A DNA stretch of 64,000 nt from Mycolicibacterium doricum (GTDB lineage: Bacteria > Actinomycetota > Actinomycetes > Mycobacteriales > Mycobacteriaceae): assembly GCF_010728155.1 (NCBI RefSeq), contig NZ_AP022605.1, positions 62,001-126,000 of the forward strand, in the 5' to 3' direction. This document shows positions 1 through 8,205 of this stretch, piece after piece (positions within the stretch are counted from its first letter, which is position 1; the number at the start of each line of letters is the position of its first letter). The notes under the pieces were generated by a model. That model saw only the letters and a program-made list of their open reading frames with translations, did no database searches and was not told the origin of the DNA. Made by a program: the position numbers and the translations under genes.

Positions 1-683
1 ACACGCGAGGTCAGCAGCGCGGACAGCGGCCGGAACGGCTGCAACCATGCTCCCTGCTCAGGCAGCGAATCGAGGCCGATCCGCGGCAACGGCTCTCGGA
101 AAACACCAGGAATGTCTTCCAGATCGACGAACTCCAAGGTATCCGACGCTAGCGCCCAGCTCGCGTGTTCGCGAAATCCGAGCACCTGCACGGGAATCCC
201 CTGGCGGGCGATCTCTTCCAGCGGCAACCGGAACGCCTGACCGTCCGCCGAGGCCACCAGCACGGCAGCCAGCCCCTCGCGACGGCGCAGCGCGATGTGG
301 TCCAGCATGTCGCTGTCGACGTCGCTGTCCTCGTCGATCTTGGGTTTGGCGAAGACGGCGAAACCGACGTTGCGCAGTGCCTCCACCCACGGCCTGACGA
401 CGTCGGCGCTGCCGGGCGCGATGTTGGTGAACACCGTCGCCTCGGGTTCGAGCGTGACGTCTTCGCGTCCGGTGGACAGGTCGGCGGTGCGGGTGAGCAA
501 CCAGCGGCCAAGCGCGTCGAAGCGGGGTCTATGCGCCGCGGTGGGCCTCCCACCGATGATCGAGCCGAGCCCCATATCGAGGTTCGGGGCGTCCCACACC
601 AGCAGCACCCGCTGCGTTCCCGCGGGCGGACCCGCAGGCGGTGGCGGGGGCGCGAGCTGCGGAAGGTCCTCGGTGACGCTCAT
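1..683 (-). CDS. NYN-domain protein (Rv0207c-like), 3' end cut by window
   Basis: The frame is open from an ATG at 683 to the window edge, so the stop codon lies outside; 227 codons are visible. Near the N-terminus is VLLVWDAPNLDMGLGSIIGG, which fits the first acidic strand of a NYN/PIN-like nuclease fold. Further on is KPKIDEDSDVDSDMLDHI, the second acidic cluster. NYN domains are metal-dependent RNA-processing nucleases, so an RNA-cleaving role is inferred from the family only. The proline-rich segment after MSVTEDLPQLA is probably a flexible leader. The start overlaps the trmB stop by 4 nt (ATGA), indicating one operon transcribed trmB then this gene. The tail matches the recalled M. tuberculosis Rv0207c protein closely. 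Confidence 0.85.
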   Translation of the reverse strand, partial: MSVTEDLPQLAPPPPPAGPPAGTQRVLLVWDAPNLDMGLGSIIGGRPTAAHRPRFDALGRWLLTRTADLSTGREDVTLEPEATVFTNIAPGSADVVRPWVEALRNVGFAVFAKPKIDEDSDVDSDMLDHIALRRREGLAAVLVASADGQAFRLPLEEIARQGIPVQVLGFREHASWALASDTLEFVDLEDIPGVFREPLPRIGLDSLPEQGAWLQPFRPLSALLTSR

Positions 684-1492
684 GGCGTTTTCTCCCAGAG
701 CAGTTCGGTGACGTCGGGGCCCGCCAGGGCCTTGCGTTCGTATTTCGTCGCCGGGCGCTGCACCGAGATCGGCAGCTCGTCGGTCATCCTGACCCTGCGC
801 AGGAGCGGTTCGGCGTCGCCGACGTCCGCGATGTGTTCGGCGTAACCCTGGTGGTCGGTGGCCGCGTGCAGGACGCCGCCGGGTCGTAACCGGTCGGCGA
901 TCAGCGCGACGGTCGCCGGCTGCAGCAGCCGGCGCTTGTGGTGGCGGGCTTTCGGCCACGGATCCGGGAAGAACACCCGCACACCGGTCAGAGAGTTGCT
1001 GGCGATCATGTACTCGAGCACGTCGACGCCGTCACCGCGGACCATCCTGATGTTGCGAACGCCGGCCCGGTCGATGCCGGTCAGCAGCTGGGCGAGGCCC
1101 CGCCGATAGACCTCGACCGCGATGACGTCGATGCCCGGTTCGTCCTGCGCCATTGCCAGCGTCGACGTGCCGGTACCCGAACCGATCTCCAGGACCAGGG
1201 GTGCGGCGCGACCGAACCACGCCGCGGTGTCCGGGGGAGCCGCCGGCCGCCCGTCGCGGTCGCGGGCCTCGGTGCCCAGCTCCGGCCAGAGCCGATCCCA
1301 GGTGTCCTGCTGCCCACCGGACAGCGCCGAACGCCGCGACCGGAAACTCGTCACCCGGCGGTGCCGCGGCGCTGAGGGGAAGTCCAGCGCCGGCCCGCCG
1401 GCGGGGTCGAGCGCCGGCCCGCCGGCGGGGTCGAGCGCCGGCCCGCCGGCGGGGTGGGACTCGGGCGCGTGCATCCGTCCATGGTGTCTCAT
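680..1492 (-). CDS. trmB: tRNA (guanine-N7-)-methyltransferase TrmB
   Basis: The 270-residue product transfers a methyl group from S-adenosylmethionine to N7 of G46 in the variable loop of tRNAs. The SAM-binding motif I is LVLEIGSGTGTSTLAMA; the family signature VFFPDPWPKARHHKRRL, which carries the catalytic Asp region, and the C-terminal TDELPISVQRPATKYERKA segment are also present. ATG 1492 was chosen because its MRHHGRMHA start resembles the recalled M. tuberculosis start MVHHGQMHA. The frame stays open upstream but that part is not TrmB-like. Residues after MHAPESHP hold an eight-residue repeat (AGGPALDP), in a region normally variable in length. The stop overlaps the next gene start. Confidence 0.93.
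   Translation of the reverse strand: MRHHGRMHAPESHPAGGPALDPAGGPALDPAGGPALDFPSAPRHRRVTSFRSRRSALSGGQQDTWDRLWPELGTEARDRDGRPAAPPDTAAWFGRAAPLVLEIGSGTGTSTLAMAQDEPGIDVIAVEVYRRGLAQLLTGIDRAGVRNIRMVRGDGVDVLEYMIASNSLTGVRVFFPDPWPKARHHKRRLLQPATVALIADRLRPGGVLHAATDHQGYAEHIADVGDAEPLLRRVRMTDELPISVQRPATKYERKALAGPDVTELLWEKTP
1387..1455. repeat. 24-bp tandem repeat, 2.9 copies, inside trmB
   Basis: Copies start at 1387, 1411 and 1435; the third is incomplete by 3 nt. The unit is GC-rich and in frame, encoding AGGPALDP on the minus strand near the TrmB N-terminus. Being a multiple of three it lengthens the leader without shifting the frame. Confidence 0.95.
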
Positions 1493-1628
1493 CGCTGCCG
1501 GTGTACCCGCATCGTGGTACACATTGATACCCAACAGTTGCCTTCGGCTGGTATGCCAAAACATGCGCAAAACATGTGTGTGTGAAGCGCCCCGACAAAT
1601 GCCACGATTTCCCCGGGACCCGCAAGCC

Positions 1629-2630
1629 GTGACGGGTCGACGGAGGGAGGGCGCAGCGATCACCGTCCCCGATTTCCATAACGTGCTGACACGGTTCGCG
1701 CAGGGATGCGGGGACCCCGCGGTGTCGGCGGTCGCCGCCCGGCTGGCGGTGCCGCTGCTGGTGGCCGTCAGCGGTCGCGCCGGGGTGGGCCGCACCACGC
1801 TGAGCCGCGCGTTGGCCGGTGCCGGAATCCGGACGGCTCTCGCTGGTGACGACCTCGGGGGGCTACCGGACGTCGCGGTGGTGGTCATCGCCGAGGCGGC
1901 GAAACCGGAGGACCGGTCCTCGGTGGCGGCGTGGCGCGACGCCGGGGTGCCGGTCGTGGTCGTGCGCAACAAGGCCGACCTCGCCGGCCGAGTACCGGCC
2001 GATGCGTTGCGGTGCCGGGTCGCCGACGTACCCGTGGAGCCTGCGGTCGCGGTCCTCGCCGCCGTCGACCTCGACCACGAGATGCTCACGGCACTGCGGA
2101 CGCTGGCGGCGCACCCGGCCGACCTTCGGTCCGTGGACGCCTTCCTCGATACCGCCCACCCGCTGCCCGGTGACGTGCGCCTGCGGCTGCTGCGCGCCCT
2201 CGACCGGCGCGGCATCGCGCACAGCGTGCGTCTGCTGCGCGACGGTGCCGACCCCTTCGACCTGCCTGCGCTGCTGCGCGAGCTGAGTGCGATCCATCGG
2301 GTGCTCGACCGCATCGACGCACTGGCCGCGCCGGTGCGGTACCGCCGGGTGCGCGACGCGCTCACCGAACTGCAGGGCCTGGCCGCCGGCAACGACCGGC
2401 TCGCCGAGTTCCTGGCCGGCGACGACGCGGTGCTCGCGGTGATGACCGCGGCCGTCGACGTCGTACAGTCCGCCGGCATGGAGGTCGACCCGGGTGACGA
2501 CGCCGCCGCTCACCTGCGCCGAGCGGTGCGGTGGCGCGGCTACGGCCGCGGGCCGGTGAGTCCGCTGCATCGCGCGTGCGCCGCCGACATCGCCCGCGGC
2601 TCGCTGCGACTGTTCGAGCGTCGCCGGTGA
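1629..2630 (+). CDS. Rv0209-like P-loop GTPase-related protein
   Basis: A 333-residue protein of unproven function. A degenerate Walker A, GRAGVGRTT, lies at residues 49-57 with Arg replacing the usual Lys. A later VVVVRNKADLAG gives a good G4 (NKxD) guanine-specificity motif, so a GTPase-derived fold is likely, but normal hydrolysis is doubtful. It overlaps the next gene by GTGA, so the two are translated together; that partner is membrane-anchored, which recalls paired bacterial dynamin-like proteins. The GTG at 1629 is a guess: an in-frame ATG lies at 1599, and a GGAGGGAGG tract at 1642-1650 has no standard start just after it. It is divergent from trmB. Confidence 0.65.
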   Translation: MTGRRREGAAITVPDFHNVLTRFAQGCGDPAVSAVAARLAVPLLVAVSGRAGVGRTTLSRALAGAGIRTALAGDDLGGLPDVAVVVIAEAAKPEDRSSVAAWRDAGVPVVVVRNKADLAGRVPADALRCRVADVPVEPAVAVLAAVDLDHEMLTALRTLAAHPADLRSVDAFLDTAHPLPGDVRLRLLRALDRRGIAHSVRLLRDGADPFDLPALLRELSAIHRVLDRIDALAAPVRYRRVRDALTELQGLAAGNDRLAEFLAGDDAVLAVMTAAVDVVQSAGMEVDPGDDAAAHLRRAVRWRGYGRGPVSPLHRACAADIARGSLRLFERRR

Positions 2631-4120
2631 CTGCTGCCCCCGATCCGATCGCTGCCCCCGACCCGGTCGCGGCCGCCGCCCTGGCCGCGCTCAGCTCGCC
2701 GGGGGTGCGCCGCAGCGATGCCGTCCTCGTCACCGGTCCATGGCTGGCCGGCGTCACCAGCCTGGTCGCGGTCCTGCGCGCCCGGCTGCCCGAGATGTCG
2801 TTCGTCGAGGCAGACGAACTACCCGTCGGCACCGCACCCGCCGCCGTGGTGTTCGCAGTCTCGGCGGTGTCTCCGCTTGCCGACTCCGACTGCGAACTGC
2901 TCGATCTGGCGGCCGATCACACCGACTGCGTCATCGGCGTCGTCACCAAAGTCGACGTCCATCTCGACTGGCGCGAGGTGATGGCCGCCGACCGCGAACT
3001 GCTCGGCGCGCGCCGTCGGCGCTTCGCCGGACTGCCATGGGTCGGTGTGGCGGCGGCCCCCGAAGAAGGCGATCCAGCGGTCGACGAGCTGGCCGACCTG
3101 CTGCACGACACCGTCGGCGACCCGGAGGTGATGCGGCGGAACCGGTTGCGCGCGTCGGAACGTCAACTCGAAAAGGTGATCGCGCGCTGTTGCGCAGACG
3201 GTGACGGCGCCGATCGGCAGGCACGGGTGTCGCTGTTGTGTTCCCAGCGGGAGGAGATCCGGCGAGAACGGCGGCTGGAGAAGTCGCAGCGCGCGATCGC
3301 CTTGCGCTCTCAAACCCAGCAAGCCCGCGTGCAGCTGGCGTACTTCGCGCGCAACAGGTGTGCGTCGGTGCGTGGCGAACTGCAGGAGGACATCGCCGAA
3401 TTAGGCCGACGCCGGCTCGCCGCCTTCGAGCAGACGGTGCGGGGCCGTGCCGCCCAGGTGATGACCGAGGTCGACGAAGGCGTCACCACCCACCTCGCCG
3501 CCGTCCAGGCCGACCTGCGCCTGGACGCCGAGCTGCCGTCTTCGCCGCCGGTGAGGGTCCCCGACTTCGCCGGACCTCCGCTGCGGTCCCAGCGGCTCGA
3601 GACGCGGCTGATGATGCTGCTCGGGGCCGGCTTCGGTCTCGGTGTCGCGCTTGCGGTGAGCCGGCTGTTCACCGGCCTCGACCCCGGCCTTGCGGTCGCC
3701 GGTGTGCTCGCCGGGGGCGCCGCCGGACTGGCGGTGGCGCTGTGGGTGGTCGGCATCCGCGCTCTGCTGCATGACCGCGGCATACTCGACCGCTGGGTCG
3801 TCGAGGTCACCGCGACGCTGCGATCGGCGGCGGAGGAGGCGGTCGCCACCCGCGTGCTGGCCGCCGAGGCGGCCGTGACCGCTGCGCTGGCTGCCGAAGA
3901 AGAGGCCGCCGCGGCCGCCGCGGCCGCCAGGATCGCCGAGGTCGAGGCCGAACTGCGGGAACACGCGGCCGCCACCGCGCGCGCCGCCGCGCTGCGCGAC
4001 CGTCGACTCCCGGGCTTGCAGCGCGCTCTTGAAGCCGTCCGCGTCGAGTTGTACGCCGATTCACCGGGCGAATTCACCGATGCACCCAAACGGAGTTCCG
4101 GGAGAACAGACGGTCACTGA
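2627..4120 (+). CDS. Rv0210-like membrane-anchored GTPase-related protein
   Basis: A 497-residue protein starting at GTG 2627, which overlaps the upstream stop (GTGA). The N-terminal part has a TKVD motif in VIGVVTKVDVHLDW that resembles G4, but no clear Walker A lysine; the equivalent stretch is VTGPWLAGVTS. Two adjacent hydrophobic segments (LMMLLGAGFGLGVALAV and LAVAGVLAGGAAGLAVALWVV) form a membrane hairpin in the second half. Next comes an Ala/Glu-rich, probably coiled-coil stretch. A GTPase-like head, helical middle, membrane hairpin and helical tail are the layout of bacterial dynamin-like proteins, so membrane remodelling is an inference. It could equally be a structural, non-hydrolysing partner of the upstream protein. 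Confidence 0.7.
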   Translation: MTAAPDPIAAPDPVAAAALAALSSPGVRRSDAVLVTGPWLAGVTSLVAVLRARLPEMSFVEADELPVGTAPAAVVFAVSAVSPLADSDCELLDLAADHTDCVIGVVTKVDVHLDWREVMAADRELLGARRRRFAGLPWVGVAAAPEEGDPAVDELADLLHDTVGDPEVMRRNRLRASERQLEKVIARCCADGDGADRQARVSLLCSQREEIRRERRLEKSQRAIALRSQTQQARVQLAYFARNRCASVRGELQEDIAELGRRRLAAFEQTVRGRAAQVMTEVDEGVTTHLAAVQADLRLDAELPSSPPVRVPDFAGPPLRSQRLETRLMMLLGAGFGLGVALAVSRLFTGLDPGLAVAGVLAGGAAGLAVALWVVGIRALLHDRGILDRWVVEVTATLRSAAEEAVATRVLAAEAAVTAALAAEEEAAAAAAAARIAEVEAELREHAAATARAAALRDRRLPGLQRALEAVRVELYADSPGEFTDAPKRSSGRTDGH

Positions 4121-4136
4121 TCGTACGAGGCTTCTG

Positions 4137-4181
4137 TGCTTTCTGAATCGTTGCTTTCTGAATCGTTGCTTTCTGAATCGT
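4137..4181. repeat. 15-bp perfect tandem repeat, three copies, upstream of pckG
   Basis: Three identical copies of TGCTTTCTGAATCGT begin at 4137, 4152 and 4167, in the 229-bp gap before pckG. The unit is AT-richer than its surroundings and not a palindrome. The remaining gap shows no obvious promoter that I would defend. Confidence 0.97.
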
Positions 4182-4349
4182 TCTTGTGAGTCAACGGACA
4201 CAGATCCGAATTCCTTCGGGTACGTCACCCACGTTAACCTCGGAAACAAGGGACGACCGTGATCGCCGTTGATCTCGTCATCGGCGGCGTCATCGTGGGC
4301 CTGCGTCCTGGGGAGAACCTAGTGCGGGAAGATGCAGGAGAATCACAAA

Positions 4350-6176
4350 ATGACTTCAGCCACCATACCGGGCCTGGACACCGCTCCGACGAAACACGAG
4401 GGGCTGCTGGCCTGGGTTCGGGAGGTCGCCGAGCTGACGCAACCCGATCGTGTGGTGTTCGTCGACGGTTCCGCCGAGGAGTGCGCCCGACTCACCGAGC
4501 AGCTCGTCGAGGCCGGGACGTTCCATAAGCTCAACGACGAGAGGAAGCCCAACTCCTACCTGGCGCTGTCCGATCCCAAGGACGTCGCACGAGTGGAGTC
4601 GCGCACCTTCATCTGTACCGAACGCGAGGTCGACGCCGGTCCGACCAACAACTGGATGGACCCCGCCGAGATGCGCGGCATCATGATCGACCTGTACCGC
4701 GGCTGCATGCGGGGCCGCACCATGTACGTCGTCCCGTTCTGCATGGGTCCGCTCGACGCCGAGGACCCCAAGCTCGGTGTGGAGATCACCGACTCCGAGT
4801 ACGTCGTCGTCTCGATGCGGACCATGACCCGCATGGGCCGGGCCGCGCTGGACAAGATGGGCACCGACGGTTTCTTCGTCAAGGCGCTGCATTCGCTCGG
4901 AGCGCCGCTGGAGCCCGGCCAGGCCGACGTGCCGTGGCCGTGCAACGACACGAAGTACATCACCCACTTCCCCCAGACCCGCGAAATCTGGAGCTTCGGC
5001 TCTGGGTACGGCGGCAACGCGCTGCTGGGCAAGAAGTGCTACTCGCTGCGCATCGCCTCGGCGATGGCGCACGACGAGGGCTGGCTCGCCGAGCACATGC
5101 TGATCCTCAAGCTGATCTCGCCGGAGAACAAGGCGTACTACATCGCGGCGGCGTTCCCTTCGGCGTGCGGTAAGACCAACCTCGCCATGCTGCAGCCCAC
5201 CATCCCCGGCTGGCGCGCCGAGACCGTCGGCGACGACATCGCCTGGATGCGGTTCGGCAAGGACGGCCGGCTCTATGCCACCAACCCCGAGTTCGGCTTC
5301 TTCGGTGTGGCACCGGGAACCAACTGGAAGTCGAACCCGAACGCGATGAAGACGATCGCGGCGGGTAACACCGTGTTCACCAACGTCGCGCGGACCGACG
5401 ACGGCGACGTGTGGTGGGAGGGCCTGGAAGGAGATCCGCAGCATCTGATCGACTGGAAGGGCAACGACTGGACGCCCGAGTCGGGGGAGAAGGCCGCACA
5501 CCCGAACAGCCGCTACTGCACGCCGATCTCACAGTGCCCGACGCTCGCACCGGAGTGGGACGATCCGCAGGGCGTGCCGGTCTCGGCCATCCTGTTCGGC
5601 GGCCGCCGCAAGACGACGGTTCCGCTGATCACCCAGGCCCGCGACTGGCAGCACGGTGTCTTCATCGGCGCGACCCTCGGCTCCGAGCAGACGGCCGCCG
5701 CCGAGGGCGAGGTCGGCACGGTGCGCCGAGACCCGATGGCGATGCTGCCGTTCCTCGGCTACAACGTCGGTGACTATTTCCAGCACTGGATCGACATCGG
5801 CAAGAACGCCGACGAGTCGAAGATGCCCGCGGTGTTCTTCGTGAACTGGTTCCGCCGTGGCGACGACGGCCGCTTCCTGTGGCCGGGCTTCGGTGAGAAC
5901 AGCCGCGTACTCAAGTGGGCCATCGAGCGCATCGAGCACAAGGCCGACGGGCGCACCACGCCGATCGGCATCGTGCCGACAGCCCAGGACCTCGACCTCG
6001 ACGGCCTCGACGTCGATCCGGCGGACGTGGACGCCGCGCTCGCGGTCAGGCCCGACGAGTGGCGCGAGGAACTGCCGCTCATCGAGGAGTGGTTCGAGTT
6101 CGTCGGCGAGAAGCTGCCCACGGGCATTCGCGACGAGTTCGACGCACTCAAGCACCGGCTGGCCGAAGAGTCCTGA
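4350..6176 (+). CDS. pckG: Phosphoenolpyruvate carboxykinase (GTP)
   Basis: A 608-residue cytosolic enzyme converting oxaloacetate plus GTP to phosphoenolpyruvate, GDP and CO2, the first committed step of gluconeogenesis. The GTP-type P-loop with the hyper-reactive cysteine, [13 protein letters not shown], is at residues 268-280 (Cys273, Lys275). Substrate-loop [16 protein letters not shown] and metal-site [16 protein letters not shown] regions are intact, and length equals the family norm (about 606). ATG 4350 was chosen over an ATG 18 nt upstream because AGGAG at 4336-4340 sits 9 nt before it and the product then begins [14 protein letters not shown] as in mycobacterial PckA. Isocitrate lyase 2 a few kilobases away fits growth on fatty acids. 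Confidence 0.97.
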   Translation: MTSATIPGLDTAPTKHEGLLAWVREVAELTQPDRVVFVDGSAEECARLTEQLVEAGTFHKLNDERKPNSYLALSDPKDVARVESRTFICTEREVDAGPTNNWMDPAEMRGIMIDLYRGCMRGRTMYVVPFCMGPLDAEDPKLGVEITDSEYVVVSMRTMTRMGRAALDKMGTDGFFVKALHSLGAPLEPGQADVPWPCNDTKYITHFPQTREIWSFGSGYGGNALLGKKCYSLRIASAMAHDEGWLAEHMLILKLISPENKAYYIAAAFPSACGKTNLAMLQPTIPGWRAETVGDDIAWMRFGKDGRLYATNPEFGFFGVAPGTNWKSNPNAMKTIAAGNTVFTNVARTDDGDVWWEGLEGDPQHLIDWKGNDWTPESGEKAAHPNSRYCTPISQCPTLAPEWDDPQGVPVSAILFGGRRKTTVPLITQARDWQHGVFIGATLGSEQTAAAEGEVGTVRRDPMAMLPFLGYNVGDYFQHWIDIGKNADESKMPAVFFVNWFRRGDDGRFLWPGFGENSRVLKWAIERIEHKADGRTTPIGIVPTAQDLDLDGLDVDPADVDAALAVRPDEWREELPLIEEWFEFVGEKLPTGIRDEFDALKHRLAEES

Positions 6177-6215
6177 CCTCTACAACTGGTGCGTGCGTGT
6201 CGGTCGGGGAGGCGG

Positions 6216-6953
6216 TCAGCCCGAGCGTCGCAACGTCACCCGGTAGGTGTACTGCTCGGGCAGGAAGTGACTGACCGACAGCTCGACGGGCCGGCCTGCG
6301 CTGTCCGAGTACAGCCGGTCGACACGCAGCATCGGATGCCCGCGCGGACACGCCACCGCTGCGGCGACCGCGTCGTCGGCGGGCGCGACGGTGATCGACT
6401 GTGCCGCTTCGGCGATCGGTTCCCCCAGGTGGCGTTCGAGGACTCCGATGACGGTGTGCGTGCTCACCGCGTCCGCTTGCAGCGCGGCGTCTCCGTCGAC
6501 GTGCCGCGCGATCGACGGCGGCAGGTGAACCGTCGTCGACACGAACGGCACCCCGCCCCCGGGTGGCCCGTGCAACCGCCGGAACACCACGGTGTGCACC
6601 ACGTCGTCGTCGAGGCGCAACCGGCTCGCGGCGGCCACGTCGACCCGGCGCGACAACCCGCGGACCACTTCCATCGTCGTATCCTGGGACAGGCTAATCA
6701 GATCCTCGATGGAGCCCAGCTGCCGGAGGTAGCGTCCCGGTTCCCGCGCATAGGTGCCCCGTCCGGGAACCCGGTATACCACCCCTTCGGCCACCAGGTC
6801 CTGGAACGCCCGGCGCACCGTTTGTCGCGACACCCCGTGTCGGGCAACGAGTTCGGATTCGGTAGGTAGCCGGAGGCCGTCACGGTATCGGCCGGCGGCG
6901 ATTTCGCCACGCAGCTGGTCGCGCAGCAGCTGGTAGGCCGGCTCGGGCTTTAT
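6216..6953 (-). CDS. GntR/HutC-type transcription regulator, apparent ATA start
   Basis: A 245-residue regulator if read from ATA 6953. The N-terminal winged helix reads KPEPAYQLLRDQLRGEIAAG, then LPTESELVARHGVSRQTVRRA as the recognition helix, then GVVYRVPGRGTYA as the wing. The rest is a UTRA ligand-binding domain ending VELSVSHFLPEQYTYRVTLR. No ATG, GTG or TTG lies between the in-frame stop at 6965 and the fold, whereas ATA 6953 is preceded by AGGAG with 6-nt spacing. The first ordinary start, GTG 6833, would delete 40 residues including most of the winged helix. Coupling to the upstream fadE suggests it senses an acyl compound and controls that gene. The stop is at 6216. Confidence 0.8.
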   Translation of the reverse strand: MKPEPAYQLLRDQLRGEIAAGRYRDGLRLPTESELVARHGVSRQTVRRAFQDLVAEGVVYRVPGRGTYAREPGRYLRQLGSIEDLISLSQDTTMEVVRGLSRRVDVAAASRLRLDDDVVHTVVFRRLHGPPGGGVPFVSTTVHLPPSIARHVDGDAALQADAVSTHTVIGVLERHLGEPIAEAAQSITVAPADDAVAAAVACPRGHPMLRVDRLYSDSAGRPVELSVSHFLPEQYTYRVTLRRSG

Positions 6954-6964
6954 CGCGGGCTCCT
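6951..6964 (-). promoter_or_regulatory. Shine-Dalgarno fused to fadE stop, preceding an ATA start
   Basis: On the minus strand the sequence reads TAGGAGCCCGCGATAAAG. TAG (6965-6963) ends fadE, AGGAG (6964-6960) is the ribosome site and ATA (6953-6951) the inferred start. The overlap of stop and ribosome site implies translational coupling, which may offset a weak start codon. Confidence 0.6.
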
Positions 6965-8120
6965 AGACCCCGCCCCGGGCGACCAACTGGGCCGCGATCA
7001 CGTTGCGCTGGATCTCATTGGTGCCCTCGCCGACGATCATCAGCGGGGCGTCGCGGAAGTAGCGCTCCACGTCGTACTCGGTGGAGTAGCCGTAGCCGCC
7101 GTGGATGCGGACGGCGTTGAGTGCGATCTCCATCGCGACCTCGGAGGCGAACAGCTTCGCCATGCCCGCCTCCATGTCGGCGCGCTCACCGCTGTCGTAC
7201 CGTTCGGCGGCGTAACGAGTCAGCTGCCGCGCCGCGGTGAGCTTCGTCGCCATGTCCGCCAGGTAGTTCCCGATCGACTGGTGTTTCCAGATGGGTTGTC
7301 CGAAGCTCTCGCGCTCCTGGGCGTAGCGCAGCGCGTCCTCGAGCGCGGCCGTCGCCACCCCCAACGCCCGCGAGGCGACCTGGATGCGCCCGGTCTCGAG
7401 TCCCTTCATCATCTGCGCAAACCCCCGGCCGGGGTCTCCGCCGAGAATCGCCGTCGCCGGCACCCGGCAGTCGTCGAAGACAAGCTCGCAACTCTCGACG
7501 CCCTTGTAGCCCAGCTTGGGCAGATCCCGCGACACCGACAGCCCCGTCATGCCCTGATCGACGAGCACCACCGAGATCCCGCGGTGCCGGGGCGTGGCCG
7601 CCGGGTCGGTCTTGCACAGCAGCGCGATCAACCCTGATCGACGGGCGTTGCTGATCCAGGTCTTCGATCCGTTGATCACCAGACCACCGCCCTTGGCGGC
7701 CAGCGCGGTGGTGCTCATGTTCTGCAGATCGGAGCCGCCGCCCGGCTCGGTCAACGCCATGGTCGCGCGGATCTCTCCGCTCGCCATCGCAGGAAGATAG
7801 GCCCGCTTCTGCTCCTCGGTGCCGAACAGGGTGAGCAGTTTGGCGACGACGGTATGTCCACCCATCGCGCCCGCCAGGCTCATCCACCCGCGCGAGAGTT
7901 CCTGGGTGACCTCGACGTAGCAGGCGGTCGACACCGGGTAGCCGCCGTACTGCTCGGGGATCGCCAGCCCGTAGATGCCGATGCGCTTCATCTGCTCGAT
8001 CCACGCCTCGGGGTATTCGTCGGCGTGCTCGACGTCGCGCACGGTGGGCTTGACCTCGCGGTCCACGAACGTGCGGACGGTGTCGACCAACATGGTCTCT
8101 TCGTCGTTCAACTGGCGCAT
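6963..8120 (-). CDS. Acyl-CoA dehydrogenase (FadE3-like)
   Basis: A 385-residue FAD enzyme oxidising acyl-CoA to trans-2-enoyl-CoA. Family landmarks are MALTEPGGGSDLQNM (FAD/substrate loop), KTWISNA, GFAQMMKGLETGRIQVASRA, and the C-terminal GEGTNEIQRNVIA with the catalytic base expected at Glu365. ATG 8120 follows GGGGAG at normal spacing. It is the first gene of a two-gene unit with the GntR regulator and is divergent from a hotdog-fold protein, so both promoters must lie within about 65 bp. The substrate is unknown; synteny with M. tuberculosis fadE3 is suggested but short of proven. Confidence 0.92.
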   Translation of the reverse strand: MRQLNDEETMLVDTVRTFVDREVKPTVRDVEHADEYPEAWIEQMKRIGIYGLAIPEQYGGYPVSTACYVEVTQELSRGWMSLAGAMGGHTVVAKLLTLFGTEEQKRAYLPAMASGEIRATMALTEPGGGSDLQNMSTTALAAKGGGLVINGSKTWISNARRSGLIALLCKTDPAATPRHRGISVVLVDQGMTGLSVSRDLPKLGYKGVESCELVFDDCRVPATAILGGDPGRGFAQMMKGLETGRIQVASRALGVATAALEDALRYAQERESFGQPIWKHQSIGNYLADMATKLTAARQLTRYAAERYDSGERADMEAGMAKLFASEVAMEIALNAVRIHGGYGYSTEYDVERYFRDAPLMIVGEGTNEIQRNVIAAQLVARGGV

Positions 8121-8135
8121 GACTCCCCTTGTAAA

Positions 8136-8205
8136 TGTACGGCCATATTGACATGGCTAAGCCGGCGCTGCCAGCATGTGCGGCTGTGACTTTGTACGGC
8201 CATAT
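8136..8205. repeat. 13-bp direct repeat around the fadE/hotdog divergent start region
   Basis: TGTACGGCCATAT occurs at 8136-8148 and again at 8193-8205, 57 bp apart. The first copy is just upstream of fadE. The second lies in the first codons of the hotdog gene. It could be a paired operator, perhaps for the GntR regulator next door, or a small duplication, since both copies read as YGHI in the same plus-strand frame. Confidence 0.7.

Noticed and set aside
680..2479. A 599-residue minus-strand reading frame
   Set aside because: Only the first-to-1492 part is TrmB-like; the rest is antisense to the Rv0209-like gene and low in sense.
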